A DNA stretch of 64,000 nt, from NCBI GenBank assembly GCA_965219515.1, contig OZ244776.1, positions 3,162,001 to 3,226,000 on the forward strand, read 5' to 3'. This document shows positions 26,120-35,050 of the stretch, piece after piece. Every line of letters starts with the position of its first letter. Positions within the stretch are counted from its first letter, which is position 1. The DNA is from Ilyomonas sp965219515. Its GTDB lineage: Bacteria; Bacteroidota; Bacteroidia; Chitinophagales; Chitinophagaceae. The notes under the pieces were generated by a model that was not told where the DNA came from, made no database searches, and saw only the letters and a program-made list of their open reading frames with translations. The position numbers and the translations under genes are program-made.

Positions 26120-27067
26120 TTATTCTGCCGCCGGTTTGCGTTTGTTCAGTTCGTTCATCACGCCCAGATGCGGCAATGTAATGACCGACAAAAAAACAAG
26201 TACCAATGGCAACAGATGAAACGATGCTTTAAAATAGTAGTAAAGAATAACAGCGATTGCCAGACCGGCAATCGCCATTAAGCTAAAAGGAAATCCCTTT
26301 TTTAAAAGCGGCAACACGACATTATGATTCTGTAATTCCGTGTTGCTGCTTTTTATATATTGCCCGATCTGTTGTAACGAAATGAGGGAATGCCAACCTA
26401 CAAAATACAAGGCAAAAGCAGGAAGTAACGGCAGAAAACCGCAACAGGTAAGCAGCACCAGCAATTGCAGCAAAGCCCCCGTTTTAAAACGCAGCTTCTG
26501 CCCGATGAAGGCTATTGTCAAAACCAGTATCATACAAACACCGGCAAGGATAAGGATAACAGTCGCATAAAATTGTATGGATAATAAAAAATCAGGTAAG
26601 CTTTTATAAGCCGGTAACAATTGAAGTAACACAACGGATACTTCTTTACTATGCGGTATCAGCAGGATGAGTAACAGAGACACACTATACAAAAAACAGG
26701 TGAGGCTGCTGCTTGCCGGTGATGAGGTAAAGAAAGAGAAATCTGTTTCGCCAAAATGCAGGCATGAAATAACAACAAATAAAACAAAGGCTGTCAGGGG
26801 AAACAAATACCAGGTAAAAACGTATAGCAAAATCAGGATACAATACTTCACTATAAAAGAAAGCGTTCGGAATTTTCTTCCGGATAGTTGATCAGATTTT
26901 TGTTGTACATACAAGTCTAACGCACCATGCGGAATGCCGATAAAAAATACAAAAACAGAAAAAAAAATCCATTGAAACAAAAGCGGCAACGAACTTATCA
27001 GGAACTGCCAAACCACCAATCCTATGCTTATACAAACCGTAATGGTTATCAGCCGGTTAACTTTCAT
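26120..27067 (-). CDS. blh: Beta-carotene 15,15'-dioxygenase, Brp/Blh family
   Basis: A membrane enzyme that splits beta-carotene into two retinals, the chromophore of the neighbouring rhodopsin. About 315 aa from the ATG at 27067 (MKVNRLITITV); the frame runs to 27091. Multiple membrane segments carry the family His motifs: IGIPHGALD near residue 45, CLHFGETD near 105, FVGWHSL near 220 and LPHLGVMNE at the end. It is convergent with the rhodopsin gene with no base between the stop codons. Carotenoid synthesis genes (crt) are not in the window, so beta-carotene must be made from elsewhere in the genome. Confidence 0.9.
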   Translation of the reverse strand: MKVNRLITITVCISIGLVVWQFLISSLPLLFQWIFFSVFVFFIGIPHGALDLYVQQKSDQLSGRKFRTLSFIVKYCILILLYVFTWYLFPLTAFVLFVVISCLHFGETDFSFFTSSPASSSLTCFLYSVSLLLILLIPHSKEVSVVLLQLLPAYKSLPDFLLSIQFYATVILILAGVCMILVLTIAFIGQKLRFKTGALLQLLVLLTCCGFLPLLPAFALYFVGWHSLISLQQIGQYIKSSNTELQNHNVVLPLLKKGFPFSLMAIAGLAIAVILYYYFKASFHLLPLVLVFLSVITLPHLGVMNELNKRKPAAE

Positions 27068-27270
27068 CTTCCTGAGTGGTGTTCGCAACACCTGCTTTAC
27101 CCGTTATAGATTTATACAACAATAAGTTATTCAAAAATTAAACCTACCTGTCTTGCGTAGCCAGTAAGTTACAAATCTGAACGTTCCGGCATCATGTCTC
27201 AACAAGTAAGCGGCGTTTCCAAAAGATGTTTATTGGGCTGGCCAAAAAGGGTCTCACTTTCATTTACACA

Positions 27271-27299
27271 TCCGGAGAGCTTTGAAAGAACTCTCCGGA
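27271..27299. other. Perfect hairpin TCCGGAGAG / CTCTCCGGA
   Basis: Nine-base stem, 11-base loop, in the non-coding stretch between blh and the IS3 remnant. No T-run follows directly, so a terminator role is doubtful. Confidence 0.4.
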
Positions 27300-27334
27300 C
27301 AGGTAAAACCCAATGATGTTATGTTGTAGCGAAC

Positions 27335-27640
27335 TGTAAGTGTCCCTAAAAACCGGACAGTTTAGAATTAGAGAAAGAAGTATAATTTTAAACTGCAAAC
27401 GATGAAGAATTCAAGATTTACCGAGACACAGATTGTTGCTATTTTAAAGCAGCAGGAAGCAGGCAGAGCTACCAAAGAACTCTGCCGCGAGCACAGCATC
27501 AGTGAGGCTACATTTTACAACTGGAAGAGTAGATAATGGTGGTATGGAAGCCTCGGATGTAAAACGATTGAAAGACCTGGAAGAAGAGAACAGCAGGCTT
27601 TTAAAAATTAATTTCTGTCAAAATGGAGGTTTTTAGAGAG
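27335..27640 (+). mobile_element. Truncated IS3-family element
   Basis: Begins with a typical IS3 end (TGTAAGTGTCCCTAAAAACC) 67 bases before the start of an orfA. Only the first part of orfA remains, orfB and the right inverted repeat are missing, and the sequence changes character after about 27610. It is a dead remnant. Confidence 0.75.
27402..27609 (+). pseudogene. IS3 OrfA fragment with frameshift
   Basis: Translates as MKNSRFTETQIVAILKQQEA, then CREHSISEATFYNWKSR, the helix-turn-helix of IS3 OrfA. One extra A near 27534 (AGATAATGG for AGATATGG) creates a stop. In the next frame it continues as YGGMEASDVKRLKDLEEEN and breaks off after SRLLKI. It cannot make an active transposase. Confidence 0.8.
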
Positions 27641-27909
27641 TCCCTAAATTGATTGTTCCCCAGCTTCCATCGTGATCTATCAATGTAAGGTCAAATCAGG
27701 CGGTTGGTAATATACAGAGTGCCGTTTCAATACCCGAATGAATTTGAAACAGGTTATCAAAACGCCGCACCAGCTTAGCTTTACTATCAAAATATCAAAT
27801 ATCATAAATATCCGGTCAGCATTATTTCTGCCAGGCAAATCAGCAACAGCAAAACGTTTTCTATATTTCTTTTGCAATCCGTCAACAATCTTACTCGGCA
27901 ATTTTAATT
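27610..27909. other. Non-coding region upstream of the metal efflux operon
   Basis: About 300 AT-rich bases. A minus-strand frame (27680-27982) crosses it but overlaps the small exported protein gene and has no recognisable domain. The promoter of the efflux operon is expected here. Confidence 0.4.
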
Positions 27910-28326
27910 TTGCATTATACCTTCGCATTATTGAGACGCGGTATTTCCATATTTTTTTTAGTCCTCTATTTGCTGACAACAACAGAAGTGTTTCAGCTTG
28001 GAAAGCTGCCGCTGCTTTTCGGGCATTATCACGCTCATAAAATAGCTGATAAAAATCTCACCATCTTTAATTTTCTTTACGAGCATTACGCCGATAGCAG
28101 CACCAGCGATCCCGATTATCTGGCAGATATGCAATTGCCTTTTAAATCGGGCAACGAGCACATTGCGTTAAACATTGCCTCGCTTCAGTTTATAACGCAG
28201 CAACAACCCGAGTTTGTTTTATTTCCATTTACAAAATCTTCGTCAATCCATCGTACTTTTCATAAGCAACCTTCCGTTTCATCAGCTTATCTTTCTGCCA
28301 TCTGGCAACCTCCCAAAAGCTGTTAA
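27910..28326 (+). CDS. Small exported His-rich protein leading the efflux operon
   Basis: About 130-138 aa. The N-terminal hydrophobic segment (ISIFFLVLYLLTTTEV) is a signal peptide or anchor. The mature part has LLFGHYHAHK, FLYEHYAD, GNEHIALNIASL and SSIHRTFHKQP, with several His residues. It precedes the RND efflux gene by 100 bases on the same strand. Small proteins of this shape commonly precede CzcCBA operons in Bacteroidota, and a periplasmic metal-handling role is plausible but unproven. The start is uncertain because no ATG is available (TTG at 27910 or 27931). Confidence 0.55.
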   Translation: MHYTFALLRRGISIFFLVLYLLTTTEVFQLGKLPLLFGHYHAHKIADKNLTIFNFLYEHYADSSTSDPDYLADMQLPFKSGNEHIALNIASLQFITQQQPEFVLFPFTKSSSIHRTFHKQPSVSSAYLSAIWQPPKSC

Positions 28327-28425
28327 TTCATTTTATTATTCCGGTTAAAATCATAAGCGCCGGGCTTATGCGCCTGCCTGTGCAGATGTGTAACAAATTA
28401 AAACAATGAAGTAAGGGAGAGAAGT

Positions 28426-31400
28426 ATGCTAAACAAGATAATTGAGTTTTCTGTAAAGAATAAACTCATTATCGGGCTGTTCGTCGTGGCGCTTATCATC
28501 TATGGAATTTTCCAGGTGAAGCAGTTGCCCATTGACGCCGTGCCCGATATTACCAACAATCAGGTGCAGGTAATTACCATCGCGCCCGCTTTTGGCGCTA
28601 CCGATATTGAAAGCCTCGTAACGTTCCCGATAGAGCAAGCCAACAGCAACATCAGCGGGCTGCAGCAGGAACGCAGTTTTTCGCGCGCGGGCTTATCCAT
28701 TGTAACCATTGTTTTCAACGATAATGTTGATGTTTACTGGGCAAGGCAACAGGTTGCCGAACGGTTGCAACAGGTGCAAACACAGATACCGCAAGGCATT
28801 GGCACGCCAACCATGGGACCGATAACAACAGGTTTGGGTGAGATATACCAATACGTGGTACGACCCAAACAAGGCTATGAAAACAAATACAATGAAACCG
28901 AACTGCGCACCATACAGGACTGGATTGTAAGGCGGCAACTGCTGGGCGTAAAAGGTGTGGCGGAAGTGGGCAGTTTTGGCGGCAAGCTAAAGCAATACGA
29001 AGTGGCGGTTGACCCGAACAAATTGCAGTCGTTTGGCATCTCCATCAACGATGTATTTTCGGCTTTGCAAAACAACAATCAGAACACTGGCGGCGCTTAC
29101 ATTGAAAAAGGACCTACCGTTTTGTTTATCCGCACCGAAGGCTTAACGGGCAGTATTGATGACATCAAAAATATAATCATCAAAACAGATGGCAACGGCA
29201 TTCCGCTGTTTGTAAGAGATGTGGCGAACGTAAACATCGGCTATGCCACACGCTACGGCGCCATGTGCTACAACGATAAAGGCGAAGTGAGCGGCGCGGT
29301 GGTGATGATGCTGAAAGGCGCCAACAGCAATGAAGTGATTAAAAATGTAAAAGCCAAGGTGGCGGAGATTCAGAAAACATTGCCCGAAGGCGTGGTGATA
29401 GAGCCTTTTCTCGACCGCACTAAAATGGTTAACAACGCCATTCATACGGTAAAAAAAAACCTGATGGAAGGCGCATTAATCGTAGTGTTTATCCTCGTGC
29501 TTTTCCTGGGTAATATTCGCGCCGGGTTGCTGGTAGCTTCTGTGATTCCGCTATCCATGCTGTTCGCCATTATCCTGATGAATTTGTTTGGCGTAAGCGG
29601 CAACTTAATGAGCATGGGCGCGCTGGATTTCGGGTTGATTGTAGATGGCGCCGTCATTATTGTGGAAGCCGTGATGCACCAGATCGCCGGTCATCACCGC
29701 GACAAGGCAACCACAGAAAAAATTTCGCAGGATGAGATGAACGGCGTGGTAACCGATTCTGCCGGTAAAATGATGAACAGCGCGGTGTTTGGTCAGATTA
29801 TCATTTTCATTGTTTACGTGCCCATTTTCACACTCGAAGGTATTGAAGGAAAGATGTTTCGCCCCATGGCGGAAACGGTTGCGTTCGCGCTGTTGGGCGC
29901 ATTCCTGCTATCGCTTACTTACATCCCGATGATGAGCGCGCTGGTGCTGAGTAAAAAAGTAAAAACGAAGCTCACTTTATCTGATAAAATGATGCTGCGG
30001 TTAGAAGCCGTTTACATCCGCTCTTTGAAAAAAATTTTACATCATCCAAAGACGGTTATTGCAGTGGTAGTATCGCTGTTTGTCGTTGCGTTTATCATCT
30101 TCAATCACCTTGGCGGCGAGTTTATTCCGCAGATTGAAGAAGGCGATTTTGCCGTGGACACAAGAGTATTAACCGGCAGCAGTTTGGGCACCACCATTGA
30201 AAGCACGCAGAAGGCGGCGCACATTTTAAAAACGCAATTTCCGGAAGTGGAAAAAGTGGTAACAAAAATCGGCAGTGGCGAAGTACCTACCGACCCGATG
30301 CCCATGGATGCCAGCGATATGATGGTAATTTTAAAAGATAAAAAAGACTGGACATCAGCAAAAACATTTGACGAGCTTTCGCAAAAAATGACCGCCGCTT
30401 TGCAGGTGGTTCCCGGCATCACCACCAGTTTTCAATATCCCGTGCAGATGCGGTTTAACGAGCTGATGACCGGCGCACGGCAGGACGTGGTTTGTAAAAT
30501 TTTCGGGGAAGATTTAAACACGCTGGCAGCCAATGCCGACAAACTCGCAAAAATTGTAAGCACCGTGAAAGGCAGCAGCAATTTGTATGTGGAACCGGTT
30601 ACCGGTTTGCCGCAGATCATCGTGCGCTACAACCGCGCCGCCATTGCGCAATACAACCTCAATATTTCTGAAGTAAACAACGTGCTCAACTCGGCGTTTG
30701 CAGGTAAAGCCTCAGGACAGGTGTTTGAAGGCGAGAAGCGTTTTGATCTCGTGGTAAAATTGCAAAGCAACAACCGGAATAATTTGTCTGATGTGCAGAA
30801 TCTTTTAATACCAACAGCGCTCGGAACGCAGGTGCCGTTGTACCAGTTGGCTGATGTTTCCATCGAAACCGGACCGTACCAGATACAGCGCGAAGACAGC
30901 CATCGCCGCATTATTGTCGGTTTCAATGTCAAAGGCAGAGATGTGCAAAGCATCGTGAACGAATTGCAGAAAAAAGTAAGCAGCGGGCTCCATTTACCTA
31001 CCGGCTACTACATTACTTATGGCGGCGAATTTGAAAATCTCATTGCCGCTAAAAAACGATTGAGCGTGGCGGTACCGGCTTCTTTAGTTATGATTTTTAT
31101 TCTCTTGTTTTTTTCGCTCAACTCGGCAAAGCAGGCGATACTCATTTATACAGCTATCCCGTTGTCTGCCATCGGCGGCATCTTTTTTCTGGCGATGCGC
31201 GGGCTGCCGTTCAGCATCAGCGCAGGCATTGGTTTTATTGCTTTGTTCGGTGTTGCCGTATTGAATGGCATTGTGCTGATAGCAGAATTTCACCGGCAAA
31301 AACAATCGGGTTACACCAATGTGTATCACAGCATTATGGCGGGTGCAAAACTGCGGTTGCGACCGGTGCTGATGACGGCAAGCGTTGCCTCGCTTGGCTT

Positions 31401-32793
31401 TCTGCCGATGGCGGTAAGCAGCGGCGCCGGCGCCGAAGTGCAACGACCGTTAGCTACCGTTGTTATTGGCGGATTGTTAACCGCTACATTCCTCACACTT
31501 TTTGTATTGCCGGTTTTATATGCCTGGGCAGAAGGAGCACGTAGAAACAAAAAGCCGCTGCCGGTGAAAGCCTTATCAGCATTGACTTTCATCATGCTGG
31601 CAACAACAGTTGGCGTGAAAGCGCAAACACCCATTCAACTGAAAGAAGCGATTGATTCGGCTTTAAAAAATAATCTCTCCATCAAGAGCGAAACATTGAA
31701 AGCAGCGTATCAAAAAAAGCTGACGAAAACCTCAGTTGTCATCCCGCAAACCAATGTGATTGCCGACTTTGGACAGGTAAACAGCGCCTACACCGACAAC
31801 CGTTTTGGCGTGCTGCAATCCATCCCTTTTCCTACGGTTTTTACGGCTCAGAAAAAGGTGTATGAAGAAGAAGTGCAGAGTGCATTGTTCAGCGTTGCCT
31901 TGCAGGAACAACAGGTGAAGCGAGCCGTGGCGCAGGTATTTTATTCCATTCTCATACAAAGAGAAAAAGAAAAATTGCTGCAGAAAGCCGATAGTAACTA
32001 TGCAAATTTTTTAGAAAAAGCAACGCTTCGTTTTACAACGGGTGAAAGCAATATTTTAGAGAAAGCAACCGCCGAAACGCAACGTGGAAATATACAGCTT
32101 CAGTTAAAAGCGGTGCAGCAACAGATAGACATTTCAAAAGCGCAGTTGCAGTTGCTGCTCAACACCAGCACCGATTTTGAACCGGTAAGCGATGACATTG
32201 TGATGAGTGCATCGCCCGCAACCGACAGTACAATGCTCGGGCAACATCCGCAGATAAAATTGTACGAGCAGCAACGCAAAGTGGCAGCGGCAAATACGAA
32301 GCTGGAACGCGCGCGTTTGTTGCCCGATTTAAATGCTGCCTACTACAACACAACACTGAAAGGCGACGGTGCCGATGGTAAAACATATACCGCAGCAGAT
32401 CGGTTTCATTCGTTTCAGGTTGGCATTGGTATCCCGCTTTTTTATGGTGCGCAACGCGCCAAAGCAAATGCCGGGAAAGTGAACGAACAAATTGCCGCAA
32501 CAAACACAGGCATACAGTTGCAAAACGTGCAAACACAATACCGGAGCGCGTTTGCGCAGTATCAGAACGGATTGCAGTCGGTTGAGTATTTCAGGGATAC
32601 GGCATTGCACAATGCAGATACCATTTTGCAAACCGCCAACCTGCAGTTTGTAAATGGCGAAATCAATTATCTCGATTGGGTAGTGCTTACCAACCAGGCA
32701 TTCAGCATACAAACCAGTTATCTCGACAATGTTCAACTGCTGAATGAAAGCGCCATTTCCATCAATTATCTTCTTTCAAATATTACCAAATGA
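28426..32793 (+). CDS. Heavy-metal RND pump fused to a TolC-like outer-membrane channel
   Basis: A 1455-aa fusion. Residues 1 to about 1040 are a complete CzcA/CusA-family inner-membrane pump: APAFGATDIESLVTFPIEQ in the porter domain, then DFGLIVDGAVIIVEA in membrane helix 4 near residue 400, the proton-relay motif of the Zn/Co/Cd/Ni-type HME-RND proteins. The second half ends with VLPVLYAWAE. After a linker with a second hydrophobic, signal-like segment (ALTFIMLATTVGVKAQ), residues about 1065-1455 are an outer-membrane efflux (CzcC/TolC) domain with long coiled-coil helices (QLQLKAVQQQIDISKAQLQ). One chain therefore supplies pump and channel. The adaptor gene overlaps its end by 4 bases. Confidence 0.9.
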   Translation: MLNKIIEFSVKNKLIIGLFVVALIIYGIFQVKQLPIDAVPDITNNQVQVITIAPAFGATDIESLVTFPIEQANSNISGLQQERSFSRAGLSIVTIVFNDNVDVYWARQQVAERLQQVQTQIPQGIGTPTMGPITTGLGEIYQYVVRPKQGYENKYNETELRTIQDWIVRRQLLGVKGVAEVGSFGGKLKQYEVAVDPNKLQSFGISINDVFSALQNNNQNTGGAYIEKGPTVLFIRTEGLTGSIDDIKNIIIKTDGNGIPLFVRDVANVNIGYATRYGAMCYNDKGEVSGAVVMMLKGANSNEVIKNVKAKVAEIQKTLPEGVVIEPFLDRTKMVNNAIHTVKKNLMEGALIVVFILVLFLGNIRAGLLVASVIPLSMLFAIILMNLFGVSGNLMSMGALDFGLIVDGAVIIVEAVMHQIAGHHRDKATTEKISQDEMNGVVTDSAGKMMNSAVFGQIIIFIVYVPIFTLEGIEGKMFRPMAETVAFALLGAFLLSLTYIPMMSALVLSKKVKTKLTLSDKMMLRLEAVYIRSLKKILHHPKTVIAVVVSLFVVAFIIFNHLGGEFIPQIEEGDFAVDTRVLTGSSLGTTIESTQKAAHILKTQFPEVEKVVTKIGSGEVPTDPMPMDASDMMVILKDKKDWTSAKTFDELSQKMTAALQVVPGITTSFQYPVQMRFNELMTGARQDVVCKIFGEDLNTLAANADKLAKIVSTVKGSSNLYVEPVTGLPQIIVRYNRAAIAQYNLNISEVNNVLNSAFAGKASGQVFEGEKRFDLVVKLQSNNRNNLSDVQNLLIPTALGTQVPLYQLADVSIETGPYQIQREDSHRRIIVGFNVKGRDVQSIVNELQKKVSSGLHLPTGYYITYGGEFENLIAAKKRLSVAVPASLVMIFILLFFSLNSAKQAILIYTAIPLSAIGGIFFLAMRGLPFSISAGIGFIALFGVAVLNGIVLIAEFHRQKQSGYTNVYHSIMAGAKLRLRPVLMTASVASLGFLPMAVSSGAGAEVQRPLATVVIGGLLTATFLTLFVLPVLYAWAEGARRNKKPLPVKALSALTFIMLATTVGVKAQTPIQLKEAIDSALKNNLSIKSETLKAAYQKKLTKTSVVIPQTNVIADFGQVNSAYTDNRFGVLQSIPFPTVFTAQKKVYEEEVQSALFSVALQEQQVKRAVAQVFYSILIQREKEKLLQKADSNYANFLEKATLRFTTGESNILEKATAETQRGNIQLQLKAVQQQIDISKAQLQLLLNTSTDFEPVSDDIVMSASPATDSTMLGQHPQIKLYEQQRKVAAANTKLERARLLPDLNAAYYNTTLKGDGADGKTYTAADRFHSFQVGIGIPLFYGAQRAKANAGKVNEQIAATNTGIQLQNVQTQYRSAFAQYQNGLQSVEYFRDTALHNADTILQTANLQFVNGEINYLDWVVLTNQAFSIQTSYLDNVQLLNESAISINYLLSNITK

Positions 32794-33935
32794 AAACCGT
32801 TCATCTTACTATCATATTGATTATTTTTTTAAGCGCCTGCGGCAGCAAAAAGCCAGTGCCCGACGCGCAGTCCGCAACTTCAAAAGATTCAGTTGGCAAT
32901 GTGGCAACCATGACCGATGCGCAGTTGCAAACAGCGGGCGTACAAACCGATTCGTTGCAAACAAAAACACTGTCGGCATTGCTGAAAGTAAACGGCAGCA
33001 TTGATGTGCCGCCACAAAACATGGTGTCGGTAAGCATGCCGTTGGGCGGTTATCTGCGTTCTACCAATTTATTGCCGGGTATGCGGGTAAAAAAGGGTCA
33101 ATCCATCGCCCGGATTGAAGACGTGCAATACATACAAATTCAGCAGGATTATCTCACCACAAAATCGCAGCTTTCGTTTGATGAGCAAGACTACCAACGG
33201 CAGAAAGAACTGAACAAAAGCAAGGCGGCAAGCGATAAAGTGTTTCAGCAATCGGAAGCCACGTACAACAACCGCAAAGTGATGCTGAATGCACTGGCAG
33301 AAAAGCTAAGATTGGTGAACATTAACCCGGATCGTTTGTCGGCAAACAGCATTTCCAAAACGGTGAATGTGTATGCGCCGATCAGCGGCTTTGTATCGAA
33401 GGTAAATGTAAACATCGGCAAGTATGTAAATCCAACCGATGTGCTGTTTGAACTGGTTGATCCGTCAGACATTCATTTGAATTTAGTTGTGTTTGAAAAA
33501 GATGTGAATAAGCTATCCGTGGGTCAGCAACTGGATGCGTACAACAACAATCAGCCGGATAAAAAATACAGGTGCAAAATCATTCTCATCAGCAAAGATC
33601 TTTCGCCCGACAGAACGGTGGAAGTGCATTGCCATTTTGAAAATGGCGACAATAGGTTGCTTCCCGGCATGTATATGAATGCCGACATTGAAACCAGCAA
33701 CCGGCAGGTTTATGCTTTGCCCGAAGAAGCGGTGGTAAATTTTGAAGGAAAAGATTATGTGTTTGTTGATTCGGGCAATCACAAATACCAGCTTACGCCG
33801 GTGGCAACGGGCATTACCGAAAATCATTTTACCGAAATCAGAAACGCAGATTCGTTATTAGCAAAACGCATTGTTACCAAAGGCGCTTATACGGTTTTAA
33901 TGAAGTTGAAAAATACGGGCGAAGATGATGATTGA
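32790..33935 (+). CDS. RND efflux periplasmic adaptor, CzcB-like lipoprotein
   Basis: A 381-aa membrane-fusion protein linking the pump to the channel. The lipobox is at Cys17 (FLSAC). The lipoyl half-motifs are around GYLRSTNLLPGMRVKKGQ and VYAPISGFVSKVNVNIGKYV, with a short coiled-coil hairpin between them (SQLSFDEQDYQRQKELNKSK). The beta-barrel domain follows (VDPSDIHLNLVVFEKDVNKL) and then a membrane-proximal domain. It overlaps the fusion pump gene by 4 bases (ATGA), so the two are translationally coupled. The stop is 35 bases from the convergent broken lipoprotein gene. Confidence 0.9.
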   Translation: MKTVHLTIILIIFLSACGSKKPVPDAQSATSKDSVGNVATMTDAQLQTAGVQTDSLQTKTLSALLKVNGSIDVPPQNMVSVSMPLGGYLRSTNLLPGMRVKKGQSIARIEDVQYIQIQQDYLTTKSQLSFDEQDYQRQKELNKSKAASDKVFQQSEATYNNRKVMLNALAEKLRLVNINPDRLSANSISKTVNVYAPISGFVSKVNVNIGKYVNPTDVLFELVDPSDIHLNLVVFEKDVNKLSVGQQLDAYNNNQPDKKYRCKIILISKDLSPDRTVEVHCHFENGDNRLLPGMYMNADIETSNRQVYALPEEAVVNFEGKDYVFVDSGNHKYQLTPVATGITENHFTEIRNADSLLAKRIVTKGAYTVLMKLKNTGEDDD

Positions 33936-33970
33936 CTGGTTTGTAGCGTTACTCATAATAGTTCCGGTTC

Positions 33971-34788
33971 TCATCGCAAACGATAAACGGCGCCTATTTT
34001 TATGCCGTTGGCATAAGCCCCAACGGCCGATTGCAGATACCCTGTCCATTTATCATAGGTATATTGAAAAGATAAGGTAGAATAATTACAGGCAATAGGT
34101 TGCACCGACTGCGATGAATAATCGAACGCCGTTACATGGTTGTAAGCTTTATTAAAAACAAAGCCATAGGCATACAATAAACTATAAGCCCCGTGTTTGG
34201 TTTTTCGCACGGTTTCGGTGTTAAAACCTAATGTAGAATAATTGGCGGTGCGAAGGATTAACGACGCCGCATCGCCGGGTAGTTTTTGCCGGAAGTTGCG
34301 GTAAGTGCCCGCTTCCTGCTGTACAGCAATCTCGGTTCCTATAATCCGCCATTCGCCATGCCGCGTTGGCCGCACAAAGTTGATACCCCCGATATGCCGG
34401 CGCCGGCATACGATTTGGTACCGGCCAATTGATTCAGCGCTTTCCAGTTGTTGCTTGTGTTGAACCGGGTGGTATCGAACGAAGCCACTTTATAACTGCC
34501 AAAAAAAGCGTTGACACCATAATAAGCCTGAAACATATCAAACTGTTTTACCTGATAAACGGCACCCTGCAAGTTCCAAACCTTGTCTGTCATTAAGGTA
34601 TTGGCGCTACCAAAATATACGCTTCCTGAAGCATACGTAGCGGTAGATACCGAATCTTTCAGCAGCGGTTTGGCATAGTAAGATGTGCTGTTGCCATTTA
34701 AAGGACTTACATAATACGTTGAACGTTCAATCAGGCAACCGGTGAAGCCAATAATAAAACAAAGCAACAGAAACCGGCAGGGTATCAT
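33971..34788 (-). pseudogene. Exported lipoprotein gene split by a frameshift in a G-run
   Basis: The 5' part starts at ATG 34788 with a lipobox (IIGFTGC) and runs to about residue 130. The rest continues in another frame as GINFVRPTRHGEWRIIGTEI and ends in YANGIKIGAVYRLR at 33971. Restoring one G to the run of five at 34386-34390 would join both halves into a protein of about 270 aa. Repeated GSVYFGS and YSTLGFN segments suggest a beta-rich surface protein. No known family was recognised. It may be a pseudogene, a phase-variable gene or a sequencing error in the homopolymer. Confidence 0.75.
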
Positions 34789-35050
34789 AAAACAATGGTT
34801 TTAACAGGTTTGCAGCGACTGTGCTATAAATAAAAAAGAACAAAAAAAATCGTCTTTCGGTTTATCACCTTCATTAAAAATTACGCAATTCAGAACCTCT
34901 TACTGTTCCGGTAGCTTCTGCCATTGCTTTCTTTAATTGTTCAATCCATTTTTTGCACCGGAGCACAGCAATCGCTTCGCGATTTTATCCTTTGTTTTAG
35001 AACGCTCTTTTCTGCCAAAGCACAGTTGGTAACAACGTATAACTTTATCC

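Noticed and set aside
27680..27982. Minus-strand 100-codon frame upstream of the efflux operon
   Set aside because: It overlaps the small exported protein gene, has no recognisable domain and has an unlikely composition.
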